Of a DNA stretch of 64,000 nucleotides, positions 23,951 to 36,837 are shown in pieces. Source of the stretch: Dasyornis broadbenti (Eukaryota > Chordata > Aves > Passeriformes > Dasyornithidae). Each line of letters opens with the position of its first letter. Position 1 is the first letter of the stretch. A program made the position numbers and the translations under genes. The stretch is taken from the NCBI GenBank assembly GCA_013397935.1, contig VZRN01004257.1, positions 1,573,553 through 1,637,552 of the forward strand, read 5' to 3'. Below the pieces are notes generated by a model. It was given only the letters and a program-made list of their open reading frames with translations. It did no database searches and was not told the DNA's origin.

Positions 23951-25020
23951 GGCATTCTGGTTGAAAGAAAAAAAGACACCCCAGGTTTGTGTCAAAGCTG
24001 AGACTATTTTTGAGTCATTTCTGCTGCAAAAATCAGCCCTTTCTCGAGTGCAGGTTGTTAGAACTGCTGAGAACAAACCACCCAGTATGGATCTGTTGTG
24101 CTGACTGATTAACACAACCCATGTCCATGTACTTTATAACCTTCTGAGGGTAGTCTGATCTGCAGAGCAGACTCATTTGCTCAGGAATATAAAAATCCTC
24201 CGCTCTGATATGCAAGTTAAGTTATAGATTCCAGCCCCTGCAGCCTCTGCACCCAGCAAGGTTCATAGTCAGGGCTGTGCTTAAGAAGGTCTGTTACACT
24301 TTATGCAGAATTGTAAATAATGATGACACCACCAGCTTTCATCTGCCTTTATTCATGTGAAAGGCCTAAACCCAAAAGTTATTGTGTTACTGCTGCCAGT
24401 ACAGCGTGTACTGCGTGTGCCGAAACAGGGGAAGCAAACCCCCCTTTGCTGGTTGTGCTACAAGCCAAGGAACTTTGCATCCTTCCTCACTGTCCCCCAG
24501 GGTGGGAAGACTGTGATAAGAATGAAAATACAGCTGGAAAGACAGCATTGCCTCAGCATCAGTTTTTCTGACATCTACTCAATGTTTCAAACTTATCAGA
24601 CGGGAAGGTGAAAGCCTTTTCATTACAGCACCCGGAAAGCTCTGCAGGCAGGTTTATCCTGCCCCATCAGGCTCGACAAGTACTTGTAGCAGGTTATCTC
24701 TGTCACTGAGATAAAAACATCCCAAAGGGTCACTACTGGGAAGTTTAGCAGCATTTGGATTGCTCAGTAACTAATTTACACTATCACTTCGCTCGTGGGG
24801 TGTATTTCACAGCAAAGGCGCTTTCTGTGCTTTGGGGACATGATTTTCAAGGTCTTTTTCTAAGTATTTCACCCGTGGGTTTTGGGCAGGTGTTTTGCAG
24901 CTGGAATCCTACTTAGGGCTTTGAATATCACCTCTTGTCACATGTGCCCAGCCCATGCCTGCAGCCCCACTGACACCCCACACATCATCCTGTGTCTCAG
25001 GAGGAATTGGCCCCACCACA
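23951..25020. other. unique non-coding sequence
   Basis: No gene is recognised. Plus-strand frames at 24320-24571 and 24357-24611 overlap in different phases without any motif. From 24880 the sequence becomes GC-richer toward a possible CR1 scrap. Confidence 0.55.
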
Positions 25021-25077
25021 CAGAGAGGCTGCAAAGCAGCTCTGCAGAAGAGGATTTGGGGTCCTGGTGCACAAAGA
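25021..25077 (+). mobile_element. probable short internal CR1 fragment
   Basis: AAAGCAGCTCTGCAGAAGAG followed by GATTTGGGGTCCTGGTGCAC aligns by eye to the internal CR1 ORF2 stretch that reads roughly CAGCCCTGCAGAGAGGGACC and then TGGGGGTTCTGGTTGACA in bird copies. The fragment is in sense orientation and lacks the CR1 3' end. Similarity may extend upstream to about 24960. This rests on remembered consensus, so it is only probable. Confidence 0.45.
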
Positions 25078-27769
25078 TTCTTTAGATGATTTCCAGACCA
25101 CCGTGCTTTTCCCTGCTATGTGACTGCAAGCCTGGAATGCAGTGAAAGAGCATGAAGAGAGCTCTCAGAGAGCAGAGGAGCTCTCGTATCAAACCTCGCT
25201 GCATATTAAGAGGTTCTGTAAACCCAGAAATCACGGTCATAAAAATATTTGCATATGAACTGCTTATAATTAAAGTAATTTTGGAAACCTGAAGCTGATC
25301 ACTGTCACAAAAGGAAGGATGCTCACTTTGCCAGCTGGTTAAGTGAAGCAAAACTCCCCCAAATGTCTTGGAAATTATGCCCCCTGAGATAATGAAGTGA
25401 AGCAGAAGAGTCATTTGTTACCACACCAAAGGGCAGGTTTCACAAGCCCAGGAGCTTTTCATCCCTGTTTCTGTTACACAGGCAAACATACAAAGGAATA
25501 TACAACACATTTGTACAGCCACGTGCTGATTCCTTAATGTCTTTTTAATGGTTTGCCTTCGCTACGAGATCAAACCTTCATGAGGCTTCAAGAAATCCAT
25601 CACTGTCATGTAAATCAATCTGCCACAGAAATGGTATCACTTCCCTTTATGTCTCTACGTTTTTTACCTCTTGGTCCACCACATTCCTGCCCCGAAGGCC
25701 AGTCAGAAGCGTGATAGGAAGGGCAAGAAATTACATGTTCCTTAAAACTTCTATTGCTTGAGAAAGTGATTTGCTTTTTCTGTGTTAAGTTTTATCAGAG
25801 TGTTGTCATTTTAAACTTATCTCACCACTGATAGTGAGTGTGAAGGCAGATACTGGAACATGAAATATGATTTTGAATCTAACACTAAAGGGCCATCACA
25901 AACTCCTTTTGAAAAATGGGTCTTTGTTTGCAGCATTGGAAGGTGCAGACACATGGCACTTTATATGTGTGTCCTTTTGCATGTGGACATAACGCTTTAA
26001 GCTGCTTATATAAATTTTTACAGTTCCTTCTCAGAGCTGAACCCCGGAGATTATTTTCTTGTCTTTTGAAAAAAGGAAAGTACTAAAAAATAGACTTGAA
26101 ATCCTCAGGTGGTCATGGCTGTTGTGTTTTTAGAGCAAAGCAACATTCGCAATAGTTGTATATCAAGTTTTAACCATTTACTGGCAATGACTCTCGGCTT
26201 TAATGTCCCTGAGTATGGCACCCAGCCCAAGCACACCACACAAAGATTTTCGCAGCGTGGTGCAAACTGGATGTGCACTGTTTACACACGCACACCGTCA
26301 ACTTTCTCATGCCCATAGCTTACTCAGTTCAGGGGAGAGAACATGGCAGCTGGGTTATGCCACACATAACGAAACTGCACGTGCAGATTTGAACACAGAT
26401 CTCATTTTCAACTGAAAGAGATTTCAGTTTGCTCCTTTAGCGCCTCTTGGTGAGCTCTAAGAACAACAGGAGACCTCTTCTCCTGTCCCTTGGCTTCTTG
26501 CCCAACAAATTTTGCTCACTCACAGCCCTGAAGACAGCTCTTGATTGTGTTTTGATGTTTCTGCCGACCTATTACTGTATTGACCGTGTGGCAGCCAAAA
26601 CATGTATTTGTGTTCTCATTTTTCCCCTGCACTCCTTCCACTCAATCAAACAGGCACACAACCTTCCACCGAACAGGAGAATGCTTTTAAGCCATGCTGG
26701 TGCTCCTGGGACCAGAGTCATAGGCAATCTCTTTTCTCTGTACAGAAACACAATTAGCTGGCTGCTGAGACTTGCCTTTTCTTGCCTTTCTGTCCTCTTT
26801 TGTTTTGCTTCTCCCCACCCTCAGAATATAATGCCTACATTGAACCTTGTCATGGAAATTGCAAAATATTATTTAAAAAGTGTATTTCCTCTGTGGCAGC
26901 TCCTTCCATCCTATGAAATAGTTAGTGAGAGTGATGTACAGTAGTGGATTTTTAATTCCGAGTGATTTGCTGGGGATGATTTTTTTGTATGGTGTGAGAG
27001 TCCATTTGAGTTATCATCAGGTGTCACCGCTTGCTGCAGAAACAACAGATCTAAATATGTCTTCAAAGCCCTTCTCATCTGATGTTTTCGTATGTGGGGC
27101 ACACACAAAATTAGATTTCGTTTGCCCTCAGTCCCTCACACAGCATTACAGTCCCACACTGCCTTACATTTTTAGCACCAGTTATGAAACTCGAGTTCTT
27201 GAGAGCTGCTGTGTATCGACAGAATTACTTCCACTCTCCAAAGGCTTCATTGTTTTGCCCTTGCTTCAGCGCATTTTCCTCTCCATATTTAGAATAATTT
27301 GCAATATACACCAGCCTGTACCAAAAGCCCTCTCAGCACCTGTCTTTTCTTCTGGGGGTCTCATTAACAGAACCAGAGGGCATCTCTGGTGACATTTCCA
27401 TGTGGATGGAGGGGCTGGGGGCATGGGCCGGAGCTGAGGGATCTGCCTCAAGCACTGGGCATCTCAATTCAATTTTCAGCTCTGCTGCTGGTCTCCAGAG
27501 TGACCTTGACCAAAAGTCCTTCGGTTCCTCAGTTCTCTGTCTGGACAGCACTAATTAATCCTGTTTTCTTCCCCTGTATTTTGGTGTCAATGTTTTGAGG
27601 CAGGTTGAATATGCTGAGAAAAGGTCCCAGCTGGCAGGGTCTTTGTAACCCAGGTGCTGCCAGCTTTGCAAAATCTGATTTTCGCTCGGACTTGCACCAA
27701 TGGTGGAAGCAGCACTGGAAGCGTTGATCTGGCTCATGGCTGTGCGGTCCGTTCATCAGAAGGCATTTC
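25078..27769. other. unique non-coding sequence with two long chance-like frames
   Basis: Plus-strand frames at 26447-26944 (165 codons) and 26925-27392 (155 codons) lie end to end in different phases. Both are rich in Leu, Ser, Phe and Cys, with no domain, signal or conserved motif I recognise, and lack convincing splice context. An octamer-type ATTTGCAT lies at 25247-25254. No interspersed repeat is recognised. Confidence 0.5.
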
Positions 27770-27885
27770 TGCTGCCTCATTACCAGCAGGCCTGTTAGGC
27801 ACATTTGCATACAGAATGCCTCCAATAGGTATTTATTCAGGCTTTCCTAATGGCTCTTTGCCGAGATAGCTTGAGCTGATTGTAC
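27770..27885. other. possible conserved non-coding element
   Basis: This compact stretch carries CTCATTACC, an octamer ATTTGCAT at 27803-27810, CTCCAATAGG and GGTATTTATTCAGG, with no simple repeats. The texture resembles an enhancer core, but conservation is unverified. Confidence 0.15.
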
Positions 27886-29410
27886 ATTTCAGAGGCACAG
27901 AGCCTTGAGGCGGGCACTGGGAAGGAGCTCAGCACCAACACCCAGCACCAGAGCACGAGCTGACTGTCTGGACACACTGGGATATGCTGGAGCATCAACA
28001 ATTCGGGCCATCCCCCCAGAAAATCAAGACTGGTGAAGAGGCAATGGCATCATGGAGAATCTACCTTGGAAGAGTGCCTGAGCCACGCTCTTCATTTAAA
28101 GGTGGAGAATGTGGGGAGTCCCGTGTTTTGTCCTAAATCTAGGACCAGATCCAGCTTTGCATTCCGCAGGATTTCCTTTTGCACATCGTTCAGGCTCATC
28201 CAGCTGCAACATTTGTGCAGAACTTTCTTCCCAGGTGCAGGTTCCACTGGGAAAAACACCACAAAGCAGTGATCAATGTGGTATTTTGCAACTGAGGCTC
28301 CTCAGTGAAAGCACTCAGATAAAATCAGCGTAACCTTGCTCCTGCTCCATCTGCCAAGCTCAGTGTTGAGTTCATTCAATTCCTGAAGGTGCCCTAGGAA
28401 ATTCAGATTCCCATGGTTTACACTCTTTGCTGAAGGTGGGAATACAGCTACTATAACAACATATTTGAGCTTTTTATCCACAGGAACAATTTCTCCTTCT
28501 TCTAGTACCTTTTTATAAACTGGTTAAAATGGGAAGAAATACCTCTAAGATATGACTCACATTGATTCAATTAAAAACAATAAAATCAATATTTTAAAAG
28601 TGTAACATATTAGTTTAGAGGAAAAAAGGCCCAGGTGAGAAGAAAAATGGTTTTTTTCCTGTGTGGCAGCTATTAAGTACCTGAAAGCTAAGGCAAAAAA
28701 ATGCTTTAGTTCTTCCAGCCTCTTTATCCAGAAAGGTTAATAATTTGTTATTATTTTTATCAGATAACATGGATGCAGCAGACCTTTTCTCCTAACATTT
28801 GAATTATACAAAACCTGTGATGTGTGATCTGACAAAAACCTTGTTAGAGCTACTCAAATGGTGTCAAATTCTCCTGATGGCGGCTAAATTTTGGGTCCCC
28901 AGTAATGCAATCAAAATGAATATTGTGTAACCTAAAAAAACCAACAGAGCATTGTTGTTAAAACCACGGGGCTTTGGAAATAAGACATAAGTCTGGCAGT
29001 CTCTGTCCATTTGGATTTTGGTGCAAATGCTGAATGATGTGGTATCACATTTTCACCAGGGGCAGTTGGATGTTTCTCCCTGCTGAGGTGACGATGCCTG
29101 GGTGAGCCCAGAAATGCACAAATCAGAGGATGAAACGGGCTGAACCAAGCCAAAACTCCAGGTAATTCAGTTTCCAAACCTACAGATTGCCGCTGAGTGC
29201 GTTTCTCAGGGGCTTTCATCACGGTCAAATTCGCATGGCAAGGCAATAGGAGGCCTCCCAGTGATGGAAGAGCTCTAAATAAAAACTAAGGCACCAGATC
29301 TCTTCAACAAAGTAGGGGCTTCTCTTTTTTTGTTGTCCTGCTTTCATCACTTTAAAAGATGCCAGTGTGTGTAGATCTTATTTAGAGGATATTTTTTGCC
29401 CTTGTTTTAC
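27886..29410. other. unique non-coding sequence
   Basis: No gene or nameable repeat is recognised. Frames stay near or below 104 codons. The part 28440-28930 is AT-rich and featureless. Confidence 0.6.
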
Positions 29411-29440
29411 ATATATATATATTTATATAAATATATATAC
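29411..29440. repeat. AT-rich palindromic simple repeat
   Basis: A (TA)n tract is interrupted by TTTATATAAA at its centre, so the whole stretch is nearly self-complementary and could extrude as a cruciform. Confidence 0.8.
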
Positions 29441-29624
29441 CCACGCATATCATTGCCCTCACATTATACATCTTCATTGAATGTATTTTAGTTGGAAATC
29501 CCTCAGACAGCTGCACCTTAAGCCAGAGCTTCTACAGTGCACACTTCACCCCCAAGTGCTGAGATGTGGGAGATATAAAAGCAACCAAAAGTTTAGTTTG
29601 TGACGAGCATTAGGGGGAAAATTA

Positions 29625-29780
29625 AACTATCCAAACTTCTTTTCTGTAGGAGCAAGAACAGCAAATTGTTTGAAAAGCTACGGCATCTGCAGCTGCAGTT
29701 ATTTAATACAGTTAATTTATACAGCTTGCTATTAATTACCAAACATCGAAATAAAGGGTTTAAACCATGATGATTAACCA
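29625..29780. other. possible conserved non-coding element
   Basis: CAGCTGCAG, TTATTTAATAC, GTTAATTTATAC, CTATTAATTACC and ATGATTAACC lie within about 130 bases of otherwise non-repetitive sequence. Clustered E-box and homeodomain-type cores suggest an enhancer-like element. This is inference only. Confidence 0.15.
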
Positions 29781-32700
29781 GTTTTTCTCAGCCTGATCTT
29801 TGTCAGAATTCAACGAGCTTAAAACACCACAATTGTCTACTCTTGTCTTTATTTCTTTTTTTTTTTTCAATCCAATGCACTGTAACAGTAGCAACCATAA
29901 TTGTTGAGAAACAGCTGCATTCCTAAAACCAAAGTGGGGAATGTGGGTGCCTGAGCTGTTGAGTTTGGCATTAAATTACAGCTATTTTCCAATCTTTTGA
30001 GTTATGGAGTAAAAGACCCCAAACCAAAGCAAAGAATAAAATACTGTGCCCTTTTCCCCACCTGTTTTGACACTAATATTAGGAAGTCCATTTCCACCTG
30101 GCGACAGCAAAGATCCTTCAGCACGGGCTGAGAGCCTGATTTGACAGAAACCTCCACGGCTGTGAGCCTGAAATGCCACCAAAAAAGGGGCTCCAGGAAA
30201 AGCTGCGTGCTCTGACGAGGTCCCTGTGCTTAAACAGACTGATTTGGTATGCTGCAAATGTGAATACCCAGCTAATATTATTGCCTGAGAAATTAATAAG
30301 CTCCCTGGCATGCATGAGGCTTGAGAAACTCAGAAAATATTAGCCAGGAGTTATGTAGCTGGCAACTTTTGATTTTAGCTTGGATCTGCCTCACACAGCT
30401 ACAAAATTCTCTCTTTCGCAGCCCAGCCAGGCAAACTGGCGCTTTGCAATACCCAGGTGACAAATTTAAAAATGAAGCCCAATAATTTTCATGCAATTAG
30501 AAGAGAACACAAAATTTAGGATGGAGAAATGATGTGTTTACAATGGAAAAGAGTGCAGATATTCTCTCCTGTCCCAAAGCTTACAAGAAAAATTCCTCTA
30601 AAATGCTGTATCAACCGAAAAACAGAAAAAAACCCCAAACAAACCAAACTTTAAAAATTTTTCAACTTCAGCGGAAAATATTTCACAAAAAACAGCTTGA
30701 AATTTTAAAAACACAATTAAAGAAATTCTCTTTTTTTTAGATTACAGATTGCCATACCCTGGTACTAACTACAGTAATTACCAGCATTTAGAAATAATAC
30801 TCTATAAATAAAGTGGTGTTGCTATCATAAGGATTTATGAAATCTCAGTATGGCTCCTGTGATATACTTTGAAAGTGTTTTCCAAGGAACCTTTCCTATG
30901 CAATGTTCTCTCTGATACCATTTTAATATTATAAAAAACAGGTTTAATATGAGATAATGAAGTTCAAGACACCCAGAATAATTTGCAGCACTTATTATGG
31001 TTGGGACTAGTTCTTAATTGTGGGCCCACTGCAGAAATCCTAAAGACAGAGTTTGATCAGCAGCCAACAACGGAATCTTCTCCAAATGAGACACAGCATG
31101 CAGAAGGACTCGTTTGAATGCCAAATAATATTTTATTATAAGAAAATACATTTGTGGAACAAGAATTTTCTGGGATGAGTTCAAACTGAAGGCTCCCCTC
31201 TGCAGGCTCAGGGGAAGGAGTGGAGCTGGTACCAGAAGCTCGTGCCAGACCATGGAGTTAGGCTTGCTCTGCCCTCCCTTTTGAAGAAACAACCAAAGCT
31301 TGGCCGTTTCTATCCGTTTTCTGAATGGAACACACCCAGTCACTGCACTCAGCCTCCCCAGTGCATGGCTAAATCAGCGGTGCTTCTCCTTCACACAGAG
31401 GCTTTTCCACTTTGCCTCACATTCTCTGTTTCTTTTGACTACCCATTTTCAGTAATTACTTGTGCTCATTAGCTTTCCTTCAGGCTTTTCACCCATTTAA
31501 AGTGCCTGGTGCAAGGAGCTTGATTTCTGCTTTTCTTCTTGTGCGTAAGAGGGAGGCAATATCCCAAATCCCACATTAATGCAGTCCCAATTGGCTAAAA
31601 TCTGCCAAAAACACACCCCAATGCAAGCATCCATAGGAAGACAACAATTAAGAAATAAAAACCAACAAACCTGTGCCAAATAAAAATTTGGGATAATTTA
31701 TCAACATTTATGAATGTATTTTTTTTCTGTGCAGACCCAGTTCTTAAATTTTTCCCAGAAACACACTGACATTGCAGCAAAGCTTGAAAAAAAATTCCTT
31801 TCCTTTGGAAAGAGACTCCTCCATTTTGCCATCTGTCTTCATCAGGCTTCTCCTGGCCAGAAGCACTTAAAATAATTTATCGAATAAAGCCCCTTGGGGA
31901 AGCCCTGTCTTGGTGTGCGTCTGCCTTTGAAGCCAGTTTGTTGGTGGCTTAGAGAGAGCCAAACCAACAGATGACACCCGAGGGGAAATCCTGCTTCTTT
32001 CCTCAAAGGTCAGTTCAGCAGAGAGAGCAACCTCTTCGTTCGGGCACGTGGCCTGGGGAGCCAGGGGCAGCGCGGTGACAGCTTCAGTGCTGCCAGCTGC
32101 TCCGGCCGTCTGGGGTGAGCCAGGCTCGGGGATGTGGCACAGCACTTCTCTTCGCTGAGCATTTCCAGCTGGAGCCACGCACCTTTCGCAAGGGAATTTG
32201 CACTCCTGGAAAAGTGTATTTTTGCGGTGACAGCACAAGCCCCATCGCCTCTGCCACGAAAAGTGATGTGAAAGACTGCAAAGTATCGAAACCTGATGAC
32301 CCAACTGCAAACTCTGCTGGGAACGTGAGATTTATAAGATTCAGTTTCTCTGTCTCCATCAGTGATGCAATCATTCATCAGTGACATTTTAGAATGTTTT
32401 CTGATGGGACAGTTCTAATATTTTGAATTTCAAACTAACATATTTCAATAACTTTTTTTTCCCCGCGGTTTTCTTCAGGTTTTTTTTTTTTTCAGAGATT
32501 TACTCATCTGATTTGCGCTATACCTTTAAAAATGTTTTTGTAATCCAACTGCAAAAGGCTAGAAAAAAAATAGATGAACAGTAAAGCCAGGATTTAGACC
32601 TTGGCATAATTAATTTATCATTAATAAACATTCATATAAGGACAGAATGGAATGTGGTGGTCTGGATGAATCATGTTCACCACCTAAAATGTTGTGAACA

Positions 32701-33894
32701 TTATCAATTAATCTAGTTTTTATTTGAAAATATTTCATAATGCATGCAGATCTCTTATTTTCAGAGTATTTTCAGTTGACCTTTACAGGTTGAAGTACAC
32801 TTCTCAGCTTCAAGTATAAATCAATTATAAAATCATCTCAAATATAAAATCATCTCCCCCCCCACCTGCTGCCCCAATTCTTCAGTGAAGAACTGAAAGA
32901 AGCAAATAAACGGATGACTCCAGGAAATCTGAGACGGTGTGAGCTCTCAATAGAAAGATAATAAAATGTAAACTACTTTTACTTTTTCAGATTATCAAAA
33001 GCCACTGTTAATTAATTGTAGGCTGCTCTGAAGCATTGCTAGCTGTTGGTTTAACATGTGTGAACATCTCTGCTATTTCCACATTGGCATCTCTTTGGAA
33101 GGAGCACTGATACCATGAGCTGCAATCACCCTTTCTTGAAATAATGTAGTTTGGCTTAATAAAGGGCAATAAAACACCTAAATGAATCTTTTCATGTCAA
33201 ATGCACGATTAACCCCATGGGAAACAAAAAGGGAAGCATTATACAGTTGTTTAATAATGTATAATTATTAATCTTTCTTATTAAAAGAACTAATTACATA
33301 CTGCAGGTTTTCTGTAAAAGGAAAAAAAAACCCCTGTTTTCTAAAGTAAATAATTCTTTGTAACTGTGCAACGTTGATAATTTATGATTATTTGTTTTCA
33401 AAATGAACCAGAAATGGCGTTGTGTAACATAATCCTAGGAGACAATGCTCACGCATGTGTTCAGCTCTTCTCTTTTGGAAGACCTGAAACAAAGTTGTTC
33501 CTGGGTTTTATGACATTCAGGAGCCCCACAGAGTTTTCCCACATCAGTTTGCATATTGCAATTCCTTGGGCTAAAATACCGTATCAGGCATTCAGGACGA
33601 GTGGGGAAGGAGCTGCACTTCACTGCTGCTGCCATCAGAAAGGTGTCACGGAACCCTCCACTGCCTTCACAGACACAAAATATAAAGATTTCGCTGGAAT
33701 TGACACTATTTATAGGCAACTGCATATGCACACAGGTATGGTATTTATTAATTGTGAAGTCAGCTCTGCCAGGCACAGATTTAAAGAGCCTTCCGGTGAA
33801 AGGCAGATTCAGCTTTTTGACAGAAATCGTGTTCAGTCATCATAAGAAAAGCCTTTAATGTGATGCCCATCAATTTGCTGCTCTTTGGATTTCA
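29781..33894. other. unique non-coding sequence
   Basis: No gene is recognised. A GC-richer stretch at 31900-32260 holds several overlapping frames on both strands (up to 147 codons, minus) without a domain. The plus frame at 33384-33845 (153 codons) also lacks any motif. T-runs lie near 29858 and 32480. Confidence 0.55.
32827..32863 (+). repeat. 17-bp direct duplication followed by a C-run
   Basis: ATAAAATCATCTC occurs at 32827 and again at 32844, then runs into eight C at 32856-32863. A local slippage origin is likely. Confidence 0.7.
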
Positions 33895-34140
33895 CTTAGG
33901 ACATTGACCAAATATGAAAGATCTCCCGGGCTGATTTGCATCGGGGAGCCTGAGGGAAGCCTCTCCTGATGCAGCATTCTCACCTCACCAGTGTGTCGCC
34001 TGATTTGCCATCAAAGCTCTCATGGATTAAAATAGCCAGATTATACAGATTGAGTAGCACCAGGGAAGAGAAAGGCCTGTTTCATGAAATATAAATCAGA
34101 TGTGAACGTAATGGCATCTCAATTCGTTTTGTAAAGATTC
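33895..34140. other. possible conserved non-coding element
   Basis: An octamer ATTTGCAT at 33934-33941 lies in a mixed-composition stretch free of simple repeats. The stretch also contains GATTAAAATAGCC, GATTATACAGATTG and TAACCTGGCGG-like strings just beyond it. Enhancer-like texture only. Confidence 0.15.
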
Positions 34141-36682
34141 CCTTTAACCTGGCGGTTTAACGGTGTGGTACAAAATAGGTGGAGAAAGGGGAAAGATATG
34201 AGAGAAAATAAAGGAAATAAAAGATTTGGCTGATTAAACGGTAACACGGAAGAAATACAAGAAGCTTTGGAAAGAGGACAGGGAGCACAGGCTTACTGAA
34301 CCCTGGAAACCAGAGGGAATGTCTTCCCTCAAGGAAACATTAAAGCACCCTGGTGAAACAAACTCCCCTGCAGTCACGCACTTCAGGAGCCGTTCCTCAG
34401 GACACGCTGCTCAATGCTTGCTTTGCATTTCACCTGTTTCCTTTGCTGCATAAGCTGGGCTCACCTACAAATATTGCAAGTTTAACCTTGGTAATTTTCC
34501 TTTTTTCCCCTCATTTGAAATGCGGCATCACGATTGCCTTGCTGCTGAAATACTGAATGAGTGCAATGTAAGGAAAAGAAGTAAAAGATATAAGGAAAAC
34601 AATTAAAACCCAAGTGTTCATTTTGGCCTGGAAAATATTCCAAGAATCTACATTTTATGGTCACTGACATAAGTGCCAAAACACTACGAAATCTGCTGGA
34701 CCCTGAGCCCTAATATTTGCTTCGTACTAAAGCCAACATTTTCCTACCACATTTGTTCCGAACAAATGTCTGTTCCTGCCGCTCAAAAGTCAAAATTGCT
34801 GGCACAACCCATCTCTGTTTAATTGCTGAAGTACATCACCAGAAACAACCACATTCACAGCAGTTCCCTTCCTTCTCCTCCACTGCTGGCTTGTTCAGAA
34901 GGAAATACCTCAACCCTCAGATCCGGATATGTTGCTTTTGAGAAGGAGTTAGAGAAAGGCAAATTCACTTAAAATGTCTTCATGTTCTGTTTAATTGATT
35001 GCTAGATAATAGAAATAGGACAGTGCTTTTCCATTTTACTTCTTCAAACAAAAGTAGGTATATCTTGATTTTGACAAAAATCACCGACTTTTAATTCAGA
35101 GGCCTATTTCAGGTTTTTTCCTTTCCCCTCTTCTCCCCTCCCTTCTCCCTGTATTTCATCTCTACTTGACTTTGTTTTCACCACATAGACATTTTTTTTG
35201 GACATGTGAGCAAAGGCATACACTCAATTTCTTAAAATCAAAGCCTTTAATAGACAAGGAGAACAATGTCTTGTCAAAATAAATGAGAAATCAGATGGGA
35301 CAGGCATCCATACTGATCTAGTCAGCACCTGATTTCTTTGGCTGACTTTTAGAATCCTGATGAAGAACGAGATGAGACCACTTGCATGATTTAAGCGAGC
35401 ACCTAAGCAGACAGTAGAATTCCAACTCATCTTTTTTCAGTAGTTACATCTTCTAATACGGTGTTATTTGATGTCAAACAAATACCTGGACCACTCTCCC
35501 TGGAGAAATAGCAGCGGGTGGGAGGATTATTGATTTCACGGAGAAGGAAGTGAGCTAAAGGAGGGAGAATACTGAGGGCTTTAGAGCATTAATGTGGTCA
35601 GCTCGTGAGGCTGAACCTTGAAAATTGTCGTTCAAATGGTCATTCAAAGTTTATCATTTAAATATGGGATGTGTAGAGTTTTCCTTTCTTGGTGCCTTCC
35701 TTGGTTCTGTAGTTACATTTGCAAGGATAACACTTCTCACATCATGTTTTTGTGGTTTTGACTAGGGGTGTGTGGTTTTGTACACGTGGGGAATAATTTA
35801 TAAGTATTTTTTTGTAAATTATAGGTAAGACATCAATGCTGAGGTTGCATGTAAAAATAAAAAACCCAAATGACTCTTATTTTTGAAGCAGGGCAAGAAT
35901 TATTAAGAGCAAGAGTATATGATTTAACAAAAAATACTCAAGAGACGCAAAATACGTCATGCATTTCACAGAAGACCAAACTCACGGGTAAGCTTGTACC
36001 GTGCTGTCAAAGTCGCAGACTCTGAAGTTTTACAAACATAATCCTGATTTATCTGAACTCCATTCTCCTTGAGGAAAAAAAAAAAAAAAATCATTGTCTC
36101 TATTTTAAAGACAAATAAATCTAAAGAAAAAAATCGAGGGAGTTTAAGCGACTCGTGCAAGGCCACAGAGGATGTCAGAGCACACCAATACCTGGAAGGT
36201 GCCAAAGCCCTAAGAAGGTACCGCTAATTTAAAACTTCCCTCTTCCAGAGAATGCCAAGGATTCACGATCCATTGGAAAAGGCATCCAGCTCCCAGGCCT
36301 TCATTTCAGGCCAGTTTAAAGTCTGAGCTGCAGTATCATGATAGCTCTTGTTATAAAAACACTGCTGTGCAGAAGGAATCCCAGCTATGACATTTGATCA
36401 AAGCTGAATGTCACAACGAGGTTCTGTTCATTTCTTCACGGCGGAAAGGCATTTGAAGCAAGATTTTTTCACGGCCACCTAGAGGTTTAACCAGATGATT
36501 TCTTTTGAGTCTTCTGTCATGATTTTCACCCTGAGTATCTCAAAACACTGGAGCCAGAGGAAATGTGTAAACTAGATCAGCAGAATGCCGGAGGATAAAC
36601 GGAAAGAGAAAGTTACTGGAGAAACTTAGGTGCTCTGAGTCTGCAAGGAAAGTCTGCTGATAAAAATATGAGATATTTACAG
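34141..36682. other. unique non-coding sequence
   Basis: No gene is recognised. A pyrimidine tract lies at 35113-35152, and 35640-35950 is AT-rich with GTGTGGTTTTG-type direct repeats near 35750-35780. Frames do not exceed about 80 codons. Confidence 0.6.
36075..36090. repeat. poly-A run
   Basis: Sixteen A in a row within AT-rich DNA. Confidence 0.85.
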
Positions 36683-36710
36683 ATTGTGAATATTTACAGA
36701 TATTCACAAT
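36683..36710. repeat. perfect 11-bp inverted repeat
   Basis: ATTGTGAATAT and ATATTCACAAT are perfect complements around the 6-base loop TTACAG. The left part overlaps a direct repeat of ATATTTACAGAT (36673 and about 36690). The stem is too short for a known structured RNA class. Confidence 0.85.
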
Positions 36711-36837
36711 GAACAATGATATTTTTTTAAGGAAATCATGATTTATAGCAAGCAAATAAATGCACAGTGTTTAAATATGTGCCACATCTGCTGTAATTAA
36801 CCTCAGCCCCTAAACTACCACCAGCAAAAGAATTCAG

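Noticed and set aside
23697..24104. Plus-strand frames over the 23.7 kb CR1 copy
   Set aside because: The first is antisense to CR1 and the second runs from CR1 into unique flank. Neither resembles a gene.
31867..32387. Cluster of frames up to 147 codons
   Set aside because: Four frames overlap on opposite strands in a GC-richer patch, and none shows a family motif or convincing splice sites.
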